Origin: Geothrix sp.
GTDB lineage: Bacteria > Acidobacteriota > Holophagae > Holophagales > Holophagaceae
Length of the DNA: 64,000 bases
Assembly: GCF_020622065.1 (NCBI RefSeq)
Contig: NZ_JAHRYQ010000001.1
Coordinates: 620,001-684,000 of the forward strand
Direction of reading: 5' to 3'
The notes beneath the pieces are model-generated. The model did no database searches and was not told where the DNA came from. It saw nothing but the letters and a program-made list of their open reading frames with translations. Position numbers and translations under genes: made by a program. Below, one piece after another: positions 10,202 to 19,677 of the stretch (its first letter is position 1; each line of letters starts with the position of its first letter).

Positions 10202-13200
10202 TGGGGAGGGATCCCCCGCAGGCCGCGCACGCGGCGTGCGAGGCGATCGAAAGCCAGGTAGATGACGGGCGTGGTGTAGAGCGTGAGGATCTGGCTGAAG
10301 ATGAGGCCGCCCACGATGGCGATGCCGAGGGGGCGGCGCAGTTCGGCGCCCACGCCGGAACCCAGGGCCAGGGGCACGCCGCCCAGCAGGGCCGCCATGG
10401 TCGTCATGATGATGGGCCGGAAGCGCAGCAGGGAGGCCTGGTAGATGGCCTCCTCCGGCGGCAGGCCATCCTTCCGTTCGGCTTCGAGGGCGAAGTCGAT
10501 CATCATGATGGCGTTCTTCTCGACGATACCGATGAGCAGGATGATGCCGATGAGGGCGATGACGCTGAAGTCCGTCCGGCAGAGCATGAGGGAGAGCAGG
10601 GCTCCCACGCCGGCCGAAGGCAGGGTCGACAGGATCGTGATGGGGTGGATGTAGCTTTCGTACAGCACGCCCAACAGGATGTAGACCGTGAGGACCGCCG
10701 CCAGGATGAGCAGCGGCGTGTTGGAGAGGGAGGCGCCGAAGGCCTGGGCCGTGCCCTGGAATCCGGCCTTGATGCTGGGGGGCAGGTCCAGGTCCTGGCG
10801 GGCGCGCTGGATGGCCTTCACCGCATCGCCGAGGGAGGCCCCGGGGGCCAGGTTGAACGACACGGTGGCGGTGGGGAACTGGCCCTGGTGGTTCACGGCC
10901 AGCGGGGCGGTGATGGTTTCGATGCGGGTGAAGGCGCTGAGGGGCACGGACCCGCCGGAGGCGGACCGGACATAGATGGACTGGAGGTCCTCGGGCCGCT
11001 GGTACTGCCCGGGGTGGGCCTCCAGCACCACGCGGTACTGGTTCAGCTGCGTGAACATGGTGGAGATCTGGCGCTGGCCGAACGCATCATAGAGCGCGTC
11101 ATCCAGCATCTGGGGCGTGATGCCCAGGCGGGAGGCCGTGGTGCGGTCGAGGACGATGCGGATCTGGAGCCCGGCGTTCTGCTGGTCGCTGGCCACATCC
11201 CGCAGCTCGGGCAGGGCCGAGAGGCGTTCCACGAACCTCGGCACCCAGGTGGCCAGTTCCTTGGCATCGGCGTCTTCCAGGGAGTACTGGTATTGGGTGC
11301 GGCTGACCCGGTCTTCGACCGTGAGATCCTGCACGGGCTGCAGGTAGAGGCGGATGCCGTCGATCTTGGCCAGCTCCGGCTGGAGGCGGTGGATGACCTC
11401 GCTGGCGCTGAGCCCGCGCTCTTCCAGGGGCTTCAGGTTGATCTGGATGCGCCCGCTGTTGAGGGTGGTGTTGGTGCCGTCGATGCCGATGAAGGAGGAC
11501 AGGCTTTCCACGGCCGGATCCTTGAGGATCTCGGTGGCGAGGGACTGCTGCCGCTCGGCCATGGACTGGAAGGAGACGGTCTGCGGGGCTTCGGAGATAC
11601 CGAGGATCACGCCCGTGTCCTGCACCGGGAAGAAGCCCTTGGGTATGACGAGGTAGAGCAGGACGGTGGAGACGAGGGTGGCCACGGCCACGACCAGGGT
11701 GCCGGTCTGGTGCTTGAGCACCCAGGAGAGGGTGCGGCCGTAGAAGGCGATGACCCGCTGGAAGACCCGCTCGGAGGACTGGTAGAACCGGCCCTGTTCT
11801 TCCGGCGGCGTGTGCTTCAGCAGCTTGGCGCACATCATCGGCGTCAGGGTGAGCGACACCACCGCCGACACCAGGATGGTGACGCTCAGGGTGACGGCGA
11901 ACTCGCGGAAGAGGCGGCCCACGATGTCGCCCATGAAGAGCAGCGGGATGAGCACGGCGATGAGCGAGACGGTGAGGGACAGAATGGTGAAGCCGATCTG
12001 GCCCGAGCCCTTCAGCGCCGCCTGGAGGGGGGGCTCGCCCTCCTCGATGTAGCGCATGATGTTCTCGATCATCACGATGGCGTCGTCCACCACGAAGCCC
12101 GTGGAGATGGTGAGCGCCATGAGCGTGAGGTTGTTCAGGCTGTAGCCCAGCAGGTACATCACGCCGAAGGTGCCCACCAGCGACAGCGGCACGGCGACGC
12201 TGGGGATGATGGTGGCGGCCAGGGTGCGCAGGAACAGGAAGATGACCATCACCACCAGGGCGATGGTGAGCATCAGCGTGAACTCCACATCCGCCACCGA
12301 GGCGCGGATGGTGGTGGTGCGGTCCGTGAGGATGGTGAGCTCCACGGCCGCGGGAAGCGAGGCCCGCAGCTGGGGCAGCAGCTCCTTCACGCGGTCCACC
12401 ACCGCGATGATGTTGGCGCCGGGCTGGCGCTGGATGTTGAGGATGACGGCCGGAGTCCGGTCCATCCAGGCGGCGAGCCGCGCGTTCTCCACATCGTCGC
12501 TGACGAGTGCGACTTCGGACAGCGTCACGGGCGCGCCGTTCTTGTAGGCGATGATGAGCGGGCGGTAATCCTCGCTGGAGAGCAGCTGATCGTTGGCGCC
12601 GATGGCGTAGGCCTGGCGCAGGCCATCGAAGCTGCCCTTCGCCTGGTTCACATTGCTCTGGGCTACCGCGGTGCGGACATCGCCCAGGGTGAGGCCATTG
12701 GCCGCCAGGGCCGAGGGGTTGGCCTGGATGCGGACAGCGGGCTTCTGGCCGCCGCTGATGCTGACGAGGCCGACGCCCGGCAGCTGCGAGATCTTCTGGG
12801 CCAGCCGCGTATCGGCGAAGTCCTCCACCTTGGACAGGGGCAGGGTCTTCGAGGTGAGGGCCAGCGTCAGGATGGGCGAGTCGGCGGGGTTGATCTTGCT
12901 GTAGATGGGCGGATTGGGGAGGTCCCGCGGCAGGTAGGTCCCTGCGGCGTTCACGGCCGCCTGCACCTGCTGCTCCGCGACATCGATGTTCAGGTCCAGC
13001 ACGAACTGGAGCGTGATGATGGAGCTGCCGCCGGAGCTGGTGGACGACATGCGGTTCAGACCCGGCAGCTGGCCGAACTGCCGCTCCAGGGGTGCGGTGA
13101 TGGCGGAGGCCATGACATCGGGGCTGGCGCCGGGATAGAAGGTGACCACCTGGATCGTGGGGTAGTCCACCTGGGGTAGGGCCGAGACCGGCAACTGGCG

Positions 13201-13287
13201 GAAGGCGAGCAGGCCCACCAGCAGCAGCCCCACCATGAGCAGCGAGGTCGCGATGGGCCGGAGGATGAACGGCCTTGAGGGATTCAT
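10198..13287 (-). CDS. mdtB: RND efflux transporter subunit, MdtB-like
   Basis: 1029-aa RND pump subunit, paralogous to the downstream MdtC-like protein. It starts [17 protein letters not shown] at ATG 13287; an in-frame extension to 13377 is spurious because it overlaps the adaptor gene and is Arg/Pro-rich. Hallmarks are [18 protein letters not shown], the transmembrane [15 protein letters not shown] with the acidic relay pair, and [13 protein letters not shown] near the end. Its start is four bases after the mdtA stop and its stop overlaps the mdtC start, a tightly coupled mdtA-mdtB-mdtC unit. The presence of two different pump subunits in tandem is what distinguishes MdtBC from single-subunit AcrB-type pumps. 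Confidence 0.95.
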   Translation of the reverse strand: MNPSRPFILRPIATSLLMVGLLLVGLLAFRQLPVSALPQVDYPTIQVVTFYPGASPDVMASAITAPLERQFGQLPGLNRMSSTSSGGSSIITLQFVLDLNIDVAEQQVQAAVNAAGTYLPRDLPNPPIYSKINPADSPILTLALTSKTLPLSKVEDFADTRLAQKISQLPGVGLVSISGGQKPAVRIQANPSALAANGLTLGDVRTAVAQSNVNQAKGSFDGLRQAYAIGANDQLLSSEDYRPLIIAYKNGAPVTLSEVALVSDDVENARLAAWMDRTPAVILNIQRQPGANIIAVVDRVKELLPQLRASLPAAVELTILTDRTTTIRASVADVEFTLMLTIALVVMVIFLFLRTLAATIIPSVAVPLSLVGTFGVMYLLGYSLNNLTLMALTISTGFVVDDAIVMIENIMRYIEEGEPPLQAALKGSGQIGFTILSLTVSLIAVLIPLLFMGDIVGRLFREFAVTLSVTILVSAVVSLTLTPMMCAKLLKHTPPEEQGRFYQSSERVFQRVIAFYGRTLSWVLKHQTGTLVVAVATLVSTVLLYLVIPKGFFPVQDTGVILGISEAPQTVSFQSMAERQQSLATEILKDPAVESLSSFIGIDGTNTTLNSGRIQINLKPLEERGLSASEVIHRLQPELAKIDGIRLYLQPVQDLTVEDRVSRTQYQYSLEDADAKELATWVPRFVERLSALPELRDVASDQQNAGLQIRIVLDRTTASRLGITPQMLDDALYDAFGQRQISTMFTQLNQYRVVLEAHPGQYQRPEDLQSIYVRSASGGSVPLSAFTRIETITAPLAVNHQGQFPTATVSFNLAPGASLGDAVKAIQRARQDLDLPPSIKAGFQGTAQAFGASLSNTPLLILAAVLTVYILLGVLYESYIHPITILSTLPSAGVGALLSLMLCRTDFSVIALIGIILLIGIVEKNAIMMIDFALEAERKDGLPPEEAIYQASLLRFRPIIMTTMAALLGGVPLALGSGVGAELRRPLGIAIVGGLIFSQILTLYTTPVIYLAFDRLARRVRGLRGIPPQ

Positions 13288-13291
13288 TTGT

Positions 13292-14479
13292 TCAGCCCTT
13301 CGCGCCGGGAGGCTTGGGCAGGGCGATCTTGCTGCCGGGTCGCAGCTTCTCGATGCCGTCGGTGACCACGGTCTCACCGCCGGTCAGGCCCTTCTTCAGG
13401 GCCGTCTCGCCGCCATCGGTGGCCAGGATCTCCACGGGGCGCATCTCCACGGTGCTGTCGGTCTTCACCACATAGACGAAGGATCCCTGGGGGCTGCGCT
13501 GCACGGCCTCCGTGGGCACGATCACCACGCCGCGGAGGGTGTCCACCAGCAGGCGGGCATTGACGAACTGATTGGGGAAGAGCGTCCGGTCGTCGTTGCC
13601 GAACAGCGCCTTGAGCCGCACGGTACCGGTGGCGGGATCCACCTGGTTGTCGATGGCCGCCAGGGTTCCGGCGGCGAGCCGGGCCTTGAGGTCTCGGTCC
13701 CAGGCCTCCACGGGCAGCTTCCCGGCTTTGGCCGACTGCCCGAGCACCTTCTGGATCTGGTCGGCAGGCACGGCAAACACCACATTGATGGGCTGGATGG
13801 GCGCGATGACGGCCAGGCCGCTGGCGTCGCTGGCGCGCACCATGTTGCCGGCGTCCACCTGGCGGAGACCCACCCGCCCGGCGATGGGGGCGGTGATGCG
13901 GCTATAGGTGAGGTTCAGCTTGGCGCTCTCGACCTGAGCCTGGTCCGCCTTGAGCGTGGCCTCGTACTGGGCGACGGCGGAGCCCTGGGTATCCAGCTGC
14001 TGGCGGGAGATGATGCCCTGCTGGACCAGCCCCTGGAGGCGCCTCAGATCTGCGAGCGCGTTCTGGTAGGCGGCGGTGTCCTTGGCCAGCTGGCCCTCGG
14101 CCTGCATGAGCTGCACCTGGAAGGGACGGGGGTCGATTTCGGCGAGCAGGTCGCCCTGGCGCACCATCTGGCCCTCGGTGAACGCCACGCGCACCAGCTG
14201 GCCGTCCACGCGGCTCTTCACGGTGACGGTGTTCAGGGCCGTGACGGTGCCGAGCCCCGTGAGGTTCACGGCCATGTCGCCCTGGCGGGCCTTGGCCACC
14301 ACCACGGGAACGGGGCGTCCACCGGCCGGATTGGGGCCGGACGGCTTCGTTCCGCCCCGGGCCAGGAAGCCCAGGACGAGGGCCAGGCCGGCCCCGAGGA
14401 GGGCCCAGAGGCGCCAGCCGCGCAGCAGGGCGGGGCGGGCGGACCCGGATTCAGAGGAGAGGAGGTCGGGAGCATCCAT
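13292..14479 (-). CDS. mdtA: RND efflux periplasmic adaptor (membrane fusion protein), MdtA-like
   Basis: 395-aa adaptor that links the RND pump to an outer-membrane channel. It has a short cytoplasmic N-terminus, one hydrophobic anchor ([17 protein letters not shown]), a biotinyl-lipoyl half ([19 protein letters not shown]), an alpha-hairpin coiled coil (about residues 100-180), the second lipoyl half ([20 protein letters not shown]), then beta-barrel and membrane-proximal domains. I chose ATG 14479; a TTG seven codons upstream (14500) has no ribosome binding site. It lies between the lactamase-fold gene and mdtB in the operon. Confidence 0.93.
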   Translation of the reverse strand: MDAPDLLSSESGSARPALLRGWRLWALLGAGLALVLGFLARGGTKPSGPNPAGGRPVPVVVAKARQGDMAVNLTGLGTVTALNTVTVKSRVDGQLVRVAFTEGQMVRQGDLLAEIDPRPFQVQLMQAEGQLAKDTAAYQNALADLRRLQGLVQQGIISRQQLDTQGSAVAQYEATLKADQAQVESAKLNLTYSRITAPIAGRVGLRQVDAGNMVRASDASGLAVIAPIQPINVVFAVPADQIQKVLGQSAKAGKLPVEAWDRDLKARLAAGTLAAIDNQVDPATGTVRLKALFGNDDRTLFPNQFVNARLLVDTLRGVVIVPTEAVQRSPQGSFVYVVKTDSTVEMRPVEILATDGGETALKKGLTGGETVVTDGIEKLRPGSKIALPKPPGAKG

Positions 14480-14533
14480 ACGGGAATCGAGCCTTTTCAA
14501 ACAAGTGGAGATGGGGGCGATACGGGCGGACAG

Positions 14534-15463
14534 TTAGGGGCGGGTCACACGGCCCGGCCCCTTGCCGAGAGCCGCCGAGAAGAGGGTTTCCCAGGTCACG
14601 AAGTCCGGGCGGGGTTTCCACTCGGGCCAGGCGGCGGCGTCGAAGGAGGCGGCCAAGGCGGAGGCCTCTTTGCCGGGGTTGGCCTTCACATGGGCCTGCA
14701 CGGCCTGGAGGAAGTCCCGGTAGCGGAGCAGGCCCTTCTTGCCGCAGACGGGGCCGTGGCCGGGAATGATGCGGGCCCCTTCCGGAATCCAGGCGGCCAC
14801 CGAGGAGATCTGGGCCACCAGGCCCTCGAAGCTGCCGCCGCCTTCGAGATCCACAAAGGGCAGCATGCCGAGGAAGAAGAGGTCGCCCATGTGCATGACG
14901 AGGGCCGAGGGGATCCCCACGATCACATCGCCGTTGGTGTGGCCCGGACCCAGGTGGAGGAGGTGGATCTCGGTGCCGTCCAGGTGGATGTTCAGGCGGG
15001 CCCGTTCGTTCGCATCCTCGGATCCGAGGGCCAGCTCCGGCAGGCCACCCCGCTTGGCGGGCTCCAGCTTGGCCTGCTCGGTGACCATGCGCCGGCGGAC
15101 ATTGGCGTGGGCGATGATGGCCGAGACCTGCTTCTCCAGGACCACATTGCCGCCCACATGATCACCGTGGCCATGGGTGTTGATGAGGTACTTGATGGGT
15201 TTGTCCGTGACGGACCGCACGGCCTCCACCAGTCCCGGCACCAGGCGCTCGAACTGGTCGTCGATGAGCACCGCGTGCTTCGCGGTGACGATGAGCCCGA
15301 TGTTCCCGCCCTGGCCGAAGATGCAGTAGGCGTTCTCGGCCAGCTTCTCGACGCGATGGACCTTGGGTGTCTCGGCCGGAGCCGGGGCTGCGCTGGGCCG
15401 GGCGTGGGCGGCCAGGGGAAGGCCCACGGCGGCCATGAGGCTGGCGGCAATCAGGACACGCAT
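14534..15463 (-). CDS. Exported metallo-beta-lactamase-fold hydrolase
   Basis: 309-aa protein starting at ATG 15463 behind a strong GGAGG, with a signal peptide (MRVLIAASLMAAVGLPLAAHA) ending near residue 21. The MBL zinc motif is intact as HTHGHGDHVGG, with further ligand candidates in HLGPGHTNGDV and the C-terminal IIPGHGP. It belongs to the broad glyoxalase II/quinoprotein-relay MBL group rather than clearly to true beta-lactamases. It probably acts in the periplasm. It sits between marR and mdtA in the efflux operon, so it may degrade or modify a toxic compound that the pump exports; this is inference from context only. Confidence 0.88.
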   Translation of the reverse strand: MRVLIAASLMAAVGLPLAAHARPSAAPAPAETPKVHRVEKLAENAYCIFGQGGNIGLIVTAKHAVLIDDQFERLVPGLVEAVRSVTDKPIKYLINTHGHGDHVGGNVVLEKQVSAIIAHANVRRRMVTEQAKLEPAKRGGLPELALGSEDANERARLNIHLDGTEIHLLHLGPGHTNGDVIVGIPSALVMHMGDLFFLGMLPFVDLEGGGSFEGLVAQISSVAAWIPEGARIIPGHGPVCGKKGLLRYRDFLQAVQAHVKANPGKEASALAASFDAAAWPEWKPRPDFVTWETLFSAALGKGPGRVTRP

Positions 15464-15513
15464 GGGGCCTCCGTGGGGGGTCGGCGACGGCAATCCCTGG
15501 GGGGAAGTCCCGG

Positions 15514-16005
15514 TCACGAAGCCGCGGCTTCGCTGGAGCCCAGGGCCTGGCCGGCGGCGAGCAGGTCGTCGAGGTTTCCGAGCATGGTCTGCAGGCCGTG
15601 GCGCACGATGGCGCGCTCCTGCTCGTTCAGGCCCGTCACCAGGGACTCCTTGAGCCGCTCGGTCATGGCCCCGAGCTCCCGGGCCAGGGGCAGGGCCTCC
15701 GGCGCCAGATCGATGAGGATCCGCCGGCCGTGGTGGGGGTCGGGCATGGTGGTGAGCCATCCGCGACCCACCATGGCCTTCACCACACGGCTGGCCGTGG
15801 GATCGTCCATCCAGACCTGCTGGGCGAGGGGGTGCAGGGAGGAGGGGCCCTTCTCGAGGAGCACCAGCATCACCCAGAGCTGCTGGGGGCTGAGGCCGTA
15901 GGGCGTCAAGCGGGCCCAGACCACCTGCTTGAGGCGGCGACGCACGGCCGAAGCGAGGACGCCCAGGCCGACTTCCGATGTGGGGAGGGGGGTCTGTTCT
16001 TGCAT
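15514..16005 (-). CDS. MarR-family transcriptional regulator
   Basis: 163-aa winged-helix DNA-binding repressor of the MarR family. The core is seen in LSPQQLWVMLVLLEKGPSS (helix-turn-helix region), DDPTASRVVKAMVGRGWL (recognition helix) and HHGRRILIDLAPEA (wing). The first ATG is at 16005; a TTG at 16011 is possible but neither has a Shine-Dalgarno sequence, which fits leaderless translation from the promoter just upstream. It heads the operon with the MBL-fold gene and mdtABC, and a perfect palindrome lies on its own start, so it probably represses the operon until a small ligand binds. Confidence 0.9.
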   Translation of the reverse strand: MQEQTPLPTSEVGLGVLASAVRRRLKQVVWARLTPYGLSPQQLWVMLVLLEKGPSSLHPLAQQVWMDDPTASRVVKAMVGRGWLTTMPDPHHGRRILIDLAPEALPLARELGAMTERLKESLVTGLNEQERAIVRHGLQTMLGNLDDLLAAGQALGSSEAAAS

Positions 16006-16014
16006 AAGCAAGAA
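15997..16014. promoter_or_regulatory. Candidate MarR operator palindrome
   Basis: TTCTTGCATAAGCAAGAA is a perfect inverted repeat: 7-bp arms and a 4-bp centre. It covers the marR start codon and the expected transcription start, directly downstream of the predicted -10 box. MarR proteins usually bind 16-20-bp palindromes at their own promoter, so autoregulation and control of the efflux operon is likely (inference). Confidence 0.6.
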
Positions 16015-16042
16015 GATTGTGTCCGGGCTACCCTCGTGTCAA
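16014..16042 (-). promoter_or_regulatory. Predicted sigma-70 promoter of the marR-mdtABC operon
   Basis: On the minus strand a perfect -35 TTGACA (16037-16042) is followed after 17 bp by a weak -10 CAATCT (16014-16019). Transcription would begin around 16007, only a few bases before the marR ATG, so the message would be leaderless or nearly so. The weak -10 lowers confidence. Confidence 0.5.
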
Positions 16043-16059
16043 GGGGTATATCGCCGGGC

Positions 16060-17355
16060 TCACTTCCCGCGGGCACCGGGTCGTGAAGGATGGCGGCCAC
16101 GCTCGCCCCGGGGGGCCGGAGCCGCCGCGGTGCGGGGGCGGGCAGGGCCCCGGCTGCGTCCGCCACCGCCGCCCTGCCGGCCGGTCAGGATGGGCTCGGC
16201 GGGGATGCTGGGGTCCGGGGCGTAGCCGTGGACCACATCCCGGGGCAGTTCCTTGCGGAGCAGCTTCTCGATGTCCTTGAGCAGCTTGTGCTCGTCCACG
16301 CAGACCAGGGAGAGGGCCTCGCCCTCGGCGCCGGCACGGCCCGTGCGGCCGATGCGGTGGATGTAGTCCTCGGGCACCTGGGGCAGCTCGTAGTTCACCA
16401 CATGGGGCAGACTGTCGATGTCCAGACCCCGCGCGGCGATATCGGTGGCCACCAGGACGCGGACGGCGCCCTTCTTGAAGTCCTCCAGGGCCTTGATGCG
16501 CTGGGGCTGGCTCTTGTTGCCGTGGATGGCCATGGAGCTGATGCCGTCCTTGTCCAGCTGCTCGGAGAGCCGGTTGGCCCCGTGCTTGGTGCGGGTGAAG
16601 ACCAGCACCTGCTCCAGCTTGCGGCTGGTGATCAGGTGGGCCAGCAGGGCGCGCTTGCGCTCGCGGTCCACGGGGTGGACCACCTGGCGGACCAGCTCGG
16701 CGGCGGTGTTCTGGGGTGTGATCTGCACCGAGGCGGGGTTCTTGAGGAACTTGGAAGCCAGCTGCTTGATCTCGTCCGTGAAGGTGGCCGAGAAGAGCAG
16801 GGTCTGCCGGCTGGTGGGCAGCAGGGCGAGGATCTTCTGGATGTCGCGGATGAAGCCCATGTCGAGCATGCGGTCGGCTTCATCCAGCACGAGGACTTCG
16901 AGCTGGCTGAAGTTCAGGTTGCCCTGGCCCTGGTGATCCAGGAGGCGGCCGGGGGTGGCGACGAGGATCTCGACGCCGGCCCGGAGGGCCTTGGTCTGGG
17001 GGTTGATGTTCACGCCGCCGAAGATGGTGGTGGACCGCAGGGGGATGTACTTCCCGTAGGTGCGGACGCTCTCCTCCACCTGCATGGCCAGCTCGCGGGT
17101 GGGCGTGAGGATGAGGGCGCGGATGGGGTGGCGCGCGGGCGAAGCCGAGGTGTTGGCGTGGTGCGCCAGCCGCTGCAGCATGGGCAGCGTGAAGCCGGCC
17201 GTCTTGCCGGTGCCGGTCTGGGCCCGGCCCATGAGGTCACGGCCCTCCAGCACCAGGGGAATGGCCTGGACCTGGATGGGGGTGGGGTGTTCGTAGCCCT
17301 GCTCGCGTACGGCGCGCAGGAGCTCGGGCATCAGCCCGAGGGTATCGAAGGACAT
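16060..17355 (-). CDS. rhlE: DEAD-box ATP-dependent RNA helicase, RhlE-like
   Basis: 431-aa RNA helicase. The Q motif region ([20 protein letters not shown]), motif I AQTGTGKT, motif II DEAD ([13 protein letters not shown]), motif III SAT, and motifs V-VI ([22 protein letters not shown]) are all intact. The last 50 residues are Gly/Arg-rich and basic, an RNA-binding tail typical of RhlE. The RhlE subgroup remodels rRNA precursors and mRNA. It is the last gene before marR on the same strand, but a separate promoter precedes marR. The 135 bp upstream to hisS contain no other gene. Confidence 0.94.
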   Translation of the reverse strand: MSFDTLGLMPELLRAVREQGYEHPTPIQVQAIPLVLEGRDLMGRAQTGTGKTAGFTLPMLQRLAHHANTSASPARHPIRALILTPTRELAMQVEESVRTYGKYIPLRSTTIFGGVNINPQTKALRAGVEILVATPGRLLDHQGQGNLNFSQLEVLVLDEADRMLDMGFIRDIQKILALLPTSRQTLLFSATFTDEIKQLASKFLKNPASVQITPQNTAAELVRQVVHPVDRERKRALLAHLITSRKLEQVLVFTRTKHGANRLSEQLDKDGISSMAIHGNKSQPQRIKALEDFKKGAVRVLVATDIAARGLDIDSLPHVVNYELPQVPEDYIHRIGRTGRAGAEGEALSLVCVDEHKLLKDIEKLLRKELPRDVVHGYAPDPSIPAEPILTGRQGGGGGRSRGPARPRTAAAPAPRGERGRHPSRPGARGK

Positions 17356-17490
17356 GGTCGCTCCTTGAAGGGCCCGCCCGCGGAAGGATTCCGGGGGCCC
17401 GGTCAGGGCGAAAAGTGGGGTATTCGGACTGAAAAGAGGCGGAGACCGGGGGTCGCCTGCGATCGCGAAGTGCTTAGTTTATCTGAATGG

Positions 17491-18738
17491 TCAGGATTTG
17501 GCCAGCCGCGTCGCAACTTCCTCCAGGGACCAGCTTTCCTGTTCACCCGTGGCCATGTGCTTGACGGTGACGGTGCCGCCGTCCAGCTCGCCGTCGCCCA
17601 GGATGAGCACGGTCTGGACGCCCATGCGGTTGGCGGAGGCCATGGCCTTTTTGAGCGCGCCGCCCCGAGTCTCCAGCTGCAGGGCCACGCCGGCCTCCCA
17701 GAGGCTGCGCGCGAGCTTGAGGGCCTCGGTGGCGGCGCGGTCCCCCAGGGGGATCAGCACCGCCGGGACTTCGCGGGGCGCTTCGCCATGGACCTGCTGC
17801 AGCACCATGGCGAGGCGGTCCAGGCCGATGGCCCAGCCGAAGGCCGGGACATCCGGCCCCCCCAGGTGCTTCACGAGCAGGTCGTAGCGCCCCCCGCCCA
17901 GCAGGGCGCTCTGGGCGCCCAGGTCGGAGCTGAGCACTTCGAAGGCCGTGCGGGTGTAGTAGTCCAGGCCGCGCACCAGGCGGGGATCCTCCTTGAAGGG
18001 GATCCCCAGTTCCGTGAGCAGGACCTTCAGGCGCGCGTGGTGCTTGGCGGAGGCTTCGTCGAGGTGATCGGTGATGACCGGATGCCCCTCCAGCGCGGCC
18101 TGGCACCGCTCGTTCTTGCAGTCCAGCACCCGCAGGGGGTTGGTCTCGATGCGCCGGTGGCAGTCTTCGCAGAACTGAGCTTCGCGCTCGGCGAAGAAGG
18201 CGCGGAAGGCGGCGTGGAACGCCGGCCGGGATTCGGGTGTGCCCACGCTGTTGATGGAGAAGACCAGGTGCTTGAGGCCCAGCTCCGTGAGGAAGCCGTG
18301 GAGCATGAGCAGGGACTCGGCTTCGGATTCCGGCGTGGCCACGCCGAAGCTCTCGGCGCCGATCTGCCAGAACTGGCGGTAGCGGCCGGTCTGCATGCGC
18401 TCGTACCGGAACTGCTGGCCGATGTAATAGAACAGGACGGGATCGTTGGAGGTCAGCAGCTTGTGCTGGATGGCGGCCCGCACCACGCCGGCGGTGTTCT
18501 CCGGGCGCATCACCACCTGGCGGCCGCCCTTGTCCGTGAACTCGTACATCTCCTTGTTCACGATGTCGGAGCTTTCGCCCACGCTGCGCTTGAAGACATC
18601 GAGCTCTTCCAGGATGGGGGTGCGGATCTCGCCGTAGCCGTGGCGCCCGAACACGCGGCGGGCGGTTTCTTCGATATGCTGGAACCAACGCAGCTCCGCC
18701 CCGAAGAGATCCCGCATACCTTTCACCGACTGGGCCAT
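17491..18738 (-). CDS. hisS: Histidyl-tRNA synthetase
   Basis: 415-aa class II synthetase charging tRNA-His. The N-terminus MAQSVKGMRDLFG matches the family start; motif 2 is in FRYERMQTGRYRQFWQ, the histidine-binding signature is LVRGLDYYTRTAFEV, and an anticodon-binding domain fills the last 95 residues (VLIPLGDRAATEALKLAR onwards). It starts at ATG 18738, preceded by GGGAG. That start codon overlaps the ATG of the divergent amidase gene, so its promoter and ribosome binding site must lie inside the amidase coding sequence. Confidence 0.95.
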   Translation of the reverse strand: MAQSVKGMRDLFGAELRWFQHIEETARRVFGRHGYGEIRTPILEELDVFKRSVGESSDIVNKEMYEFTDKGGRQVVMRPENTAGVVRAAIQHKLLTSNDPVLFYYIGQQFRYERMQTGRYRQFWQIGAESFGVATPESEAESLLMLHGFLTELGLKHLVFSINSVGTPESRPAFHAAFRAFFAEREAQFCEDCHRRIETNPLRVLDCKNERCQAALEGHPVITDHLDEASAKHHARLKVLLTELGIPFKEDPRLVRGLDYYTRTAFEVLSSDLGAQSALLGGGRYDLLVKHLGGPDVPAFGWAIGLDRLAMVLQQVHGEAPREVPAVLIPLGDRAATEALKLARSLWEAGVALQLETRGGALKKAMASANRMGVQTVLILGDGELDGGTVTVKHMATGEQESWSLEEVATRLAKS

Positions 18739-19537
18739 GATCCGACTCCCGAGCACGCTGGTGCTCACCTTCAGCCTACTGTCTTGGGCGCAGACTCCCA
18801 AACCCGCCCCCCTCGGAGGCCCTCCCGGGCCCCAGCCTCCGCGTCTGAAGGTCATGGTGGATCCGGGCCACGGCGGGGATGACGGGGGCGCCAAGGGCCC
18901 CCGGGGCCTGAAGGAGAAGGCCGCCGCGCTGGAGATCGGCCGGGCCGTGGCCGCCCGGCTGGAGGCCGCCGGGTTCGAGGCCGCCTTCACCCGGGACGAC
19001 GACACCTTCATCCCCCTCTGGGACCGGGCCCGGGCGGCCAACGCCCAGGGCGCCGACCTCTTCATCAGCCTCCACCTGAACGCCGCCCGGGCCCGGGCCG
19101 CCCGGGGTTCCGAGGTCTACTTTCTGAGCCTGGGCAAGGGCGATGACGAGGAGGTGGTGGCCGCCGAGAACGCCGGGGCGGGAGCAGGCCCCGGGAGCCC
19201 CGACAGCGTGGTGGCCAGCATCCTCGACGACCTGGCCCAGAAGGCCTTCCTCCAGGATTCCGAGCGCCTCGCCGTGGCCATCCAGGGGCAGCTCAACCGC
19301 CTGGCGGGCATCAAGGAACGCGGCGTCAAGCAGGCTCCCTTCATCGTGCTCCGGGGGGCAGCCATGCCCGCGGTCCTCGTGGAGGTCGCTTTCATCTCCA
19401 ACCCCAAGGAAGAGGCGAAGCTGAAGGAGGCCGCCTTCCGCGCCAAGGTGGCCGAGGCCATCACCCAGGGCGTCCGCCGCTATTTCGCCGAAACCAACGG
19501 CGGTGTGCGGCGCCGGACGGTGGGTGGGCCGGGTTGA
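18737..19537 (+). CDS. N-acetylmuramoyl-L-alanine amidase (AmiA/AmiC type)
   Basis: 266-aa cell-wall hydrolase that cleaves the lactyl-amide bond between MurNAc and the stem peptide. A signal peptide (MIRLPSTLVLTFSLLSWAQ) exports it to the periplasm. The Amidase_3 domain follows: zinc ligand in MVDPGHGGDD, Glu in LKEKAAALEIG, a second His in ISLHLNAA, and the catalytic Glu in VLVEVAFISNP. It has no AMIN or LysM domain. The signal peptide fixes the start at 18737, so the ATG overlaps the hisS ATG on the opposite strand. No good ribosome binding site is visible, which leaves some doubt about how it is translated. Confidence 0.92.
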   Translation: MIRLPSTLVLTFSLLSWAQTPKPAPLGGPPGPQPPRLKVMVDPGHGGDDGGAKGPRGLKEKAAALEIGRAVAARLEAAGFEAAFTRDDDTFIPLWDRARAANAQGADLFISLHLNAARARAARGSEVYFLSLGKGDDEEVVAAENAGAGAGPGSPDSVVASILDDLAQKAFLQDSERLAVAIQGQLNRLAGIKERGVKQAPFIVLRGAAMPAVLVEVAFISNPKEEAKLKEAAFRAKVAEAITQGVRRYFAETNGGVRRRTVGGPG

Positions 19538-19560
19538 GGGGCGCCATCCCCGCCCCGACC

Positions 19561-19589
19561 TTGAACTGCAGCCCGTTCACGGCCATGAT
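19561..19589 (+). promoter_or_regulatory. Predicted promoter of tRNA-Arg
   Basis: TTGAAC (19561-19566), a 17-bp spacer and CATGAT (19584-19589) form a sigma-70-type promoter. It ends 11 bp before the mature tRNA, which fits transcription starting about 5 bases upstream of the 5' end. Confidence 0.5.
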
Positions 19590-19600
19590 GAAGAGTCGTA

Positions 19601-19677
19601 GTACCCGTAGCTCAGCTGGATAGAGCGTTGGCCTCCGAAGCCAAAGGTCGCTGGTTCGATTCCAGTCGGGTGCACCA
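19601..19677 (+). tRNA. tRNA-Arg (anticodon CCG), CCA encoded
   Basis: A full cloverleaf folds by hand. The 7-bp acceptor is GTACCCG with CGGGTGC (one U-G wobble at pair 2-71). The D-stem is GCTC/GAGC, the anticodon stem TTGGC/GCCAA with loop CTCCGAA (anticodon CCG, decoding CGG), the variable loop AGGTC and the T-stem GCTGG/CCAGT with loop TTCGATT; discriminator A and CCA follow. Its 3' 46 bp are repeated at 22969-23014, so it is the attachment site of the element downstream. The repeat copy has A at position 71, which would restore Watson-Crick pairing. Confidence 0.96.
19632..19677 (+). repeat. attL: tRNA-Arg 3' half
   Basis: Left copy of the 46-bp direct repeat, running from the last base of the 5' anticodon stem to the CCA. 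It differs from the right copy only at T-loop bases (TT here, CC there) and at position 71 (G here, A there). As part of the functional tRNA this copy was probably brought in by the element. Confidence 0.85.

Noticed and set aside
10201-13179. Long plus-strand open frame of 992 codons
   Set aside because: It lies wholly antisense to mdtB and its Asp/Gly/His-rich product has no domain; codon-position GC bias favours the minus strand.
13288-13377. N-terminal extension of mdtB
   Set aside because: It overlaps the mdtA gene end and codes for Arg/Pro/Ser-rich sequence unlike the family.
14480-14500. Upstream TTG start for mdtA
   Set aside because: No ribosome binding site; the ATG at 14479 gives a normal N-terminus.
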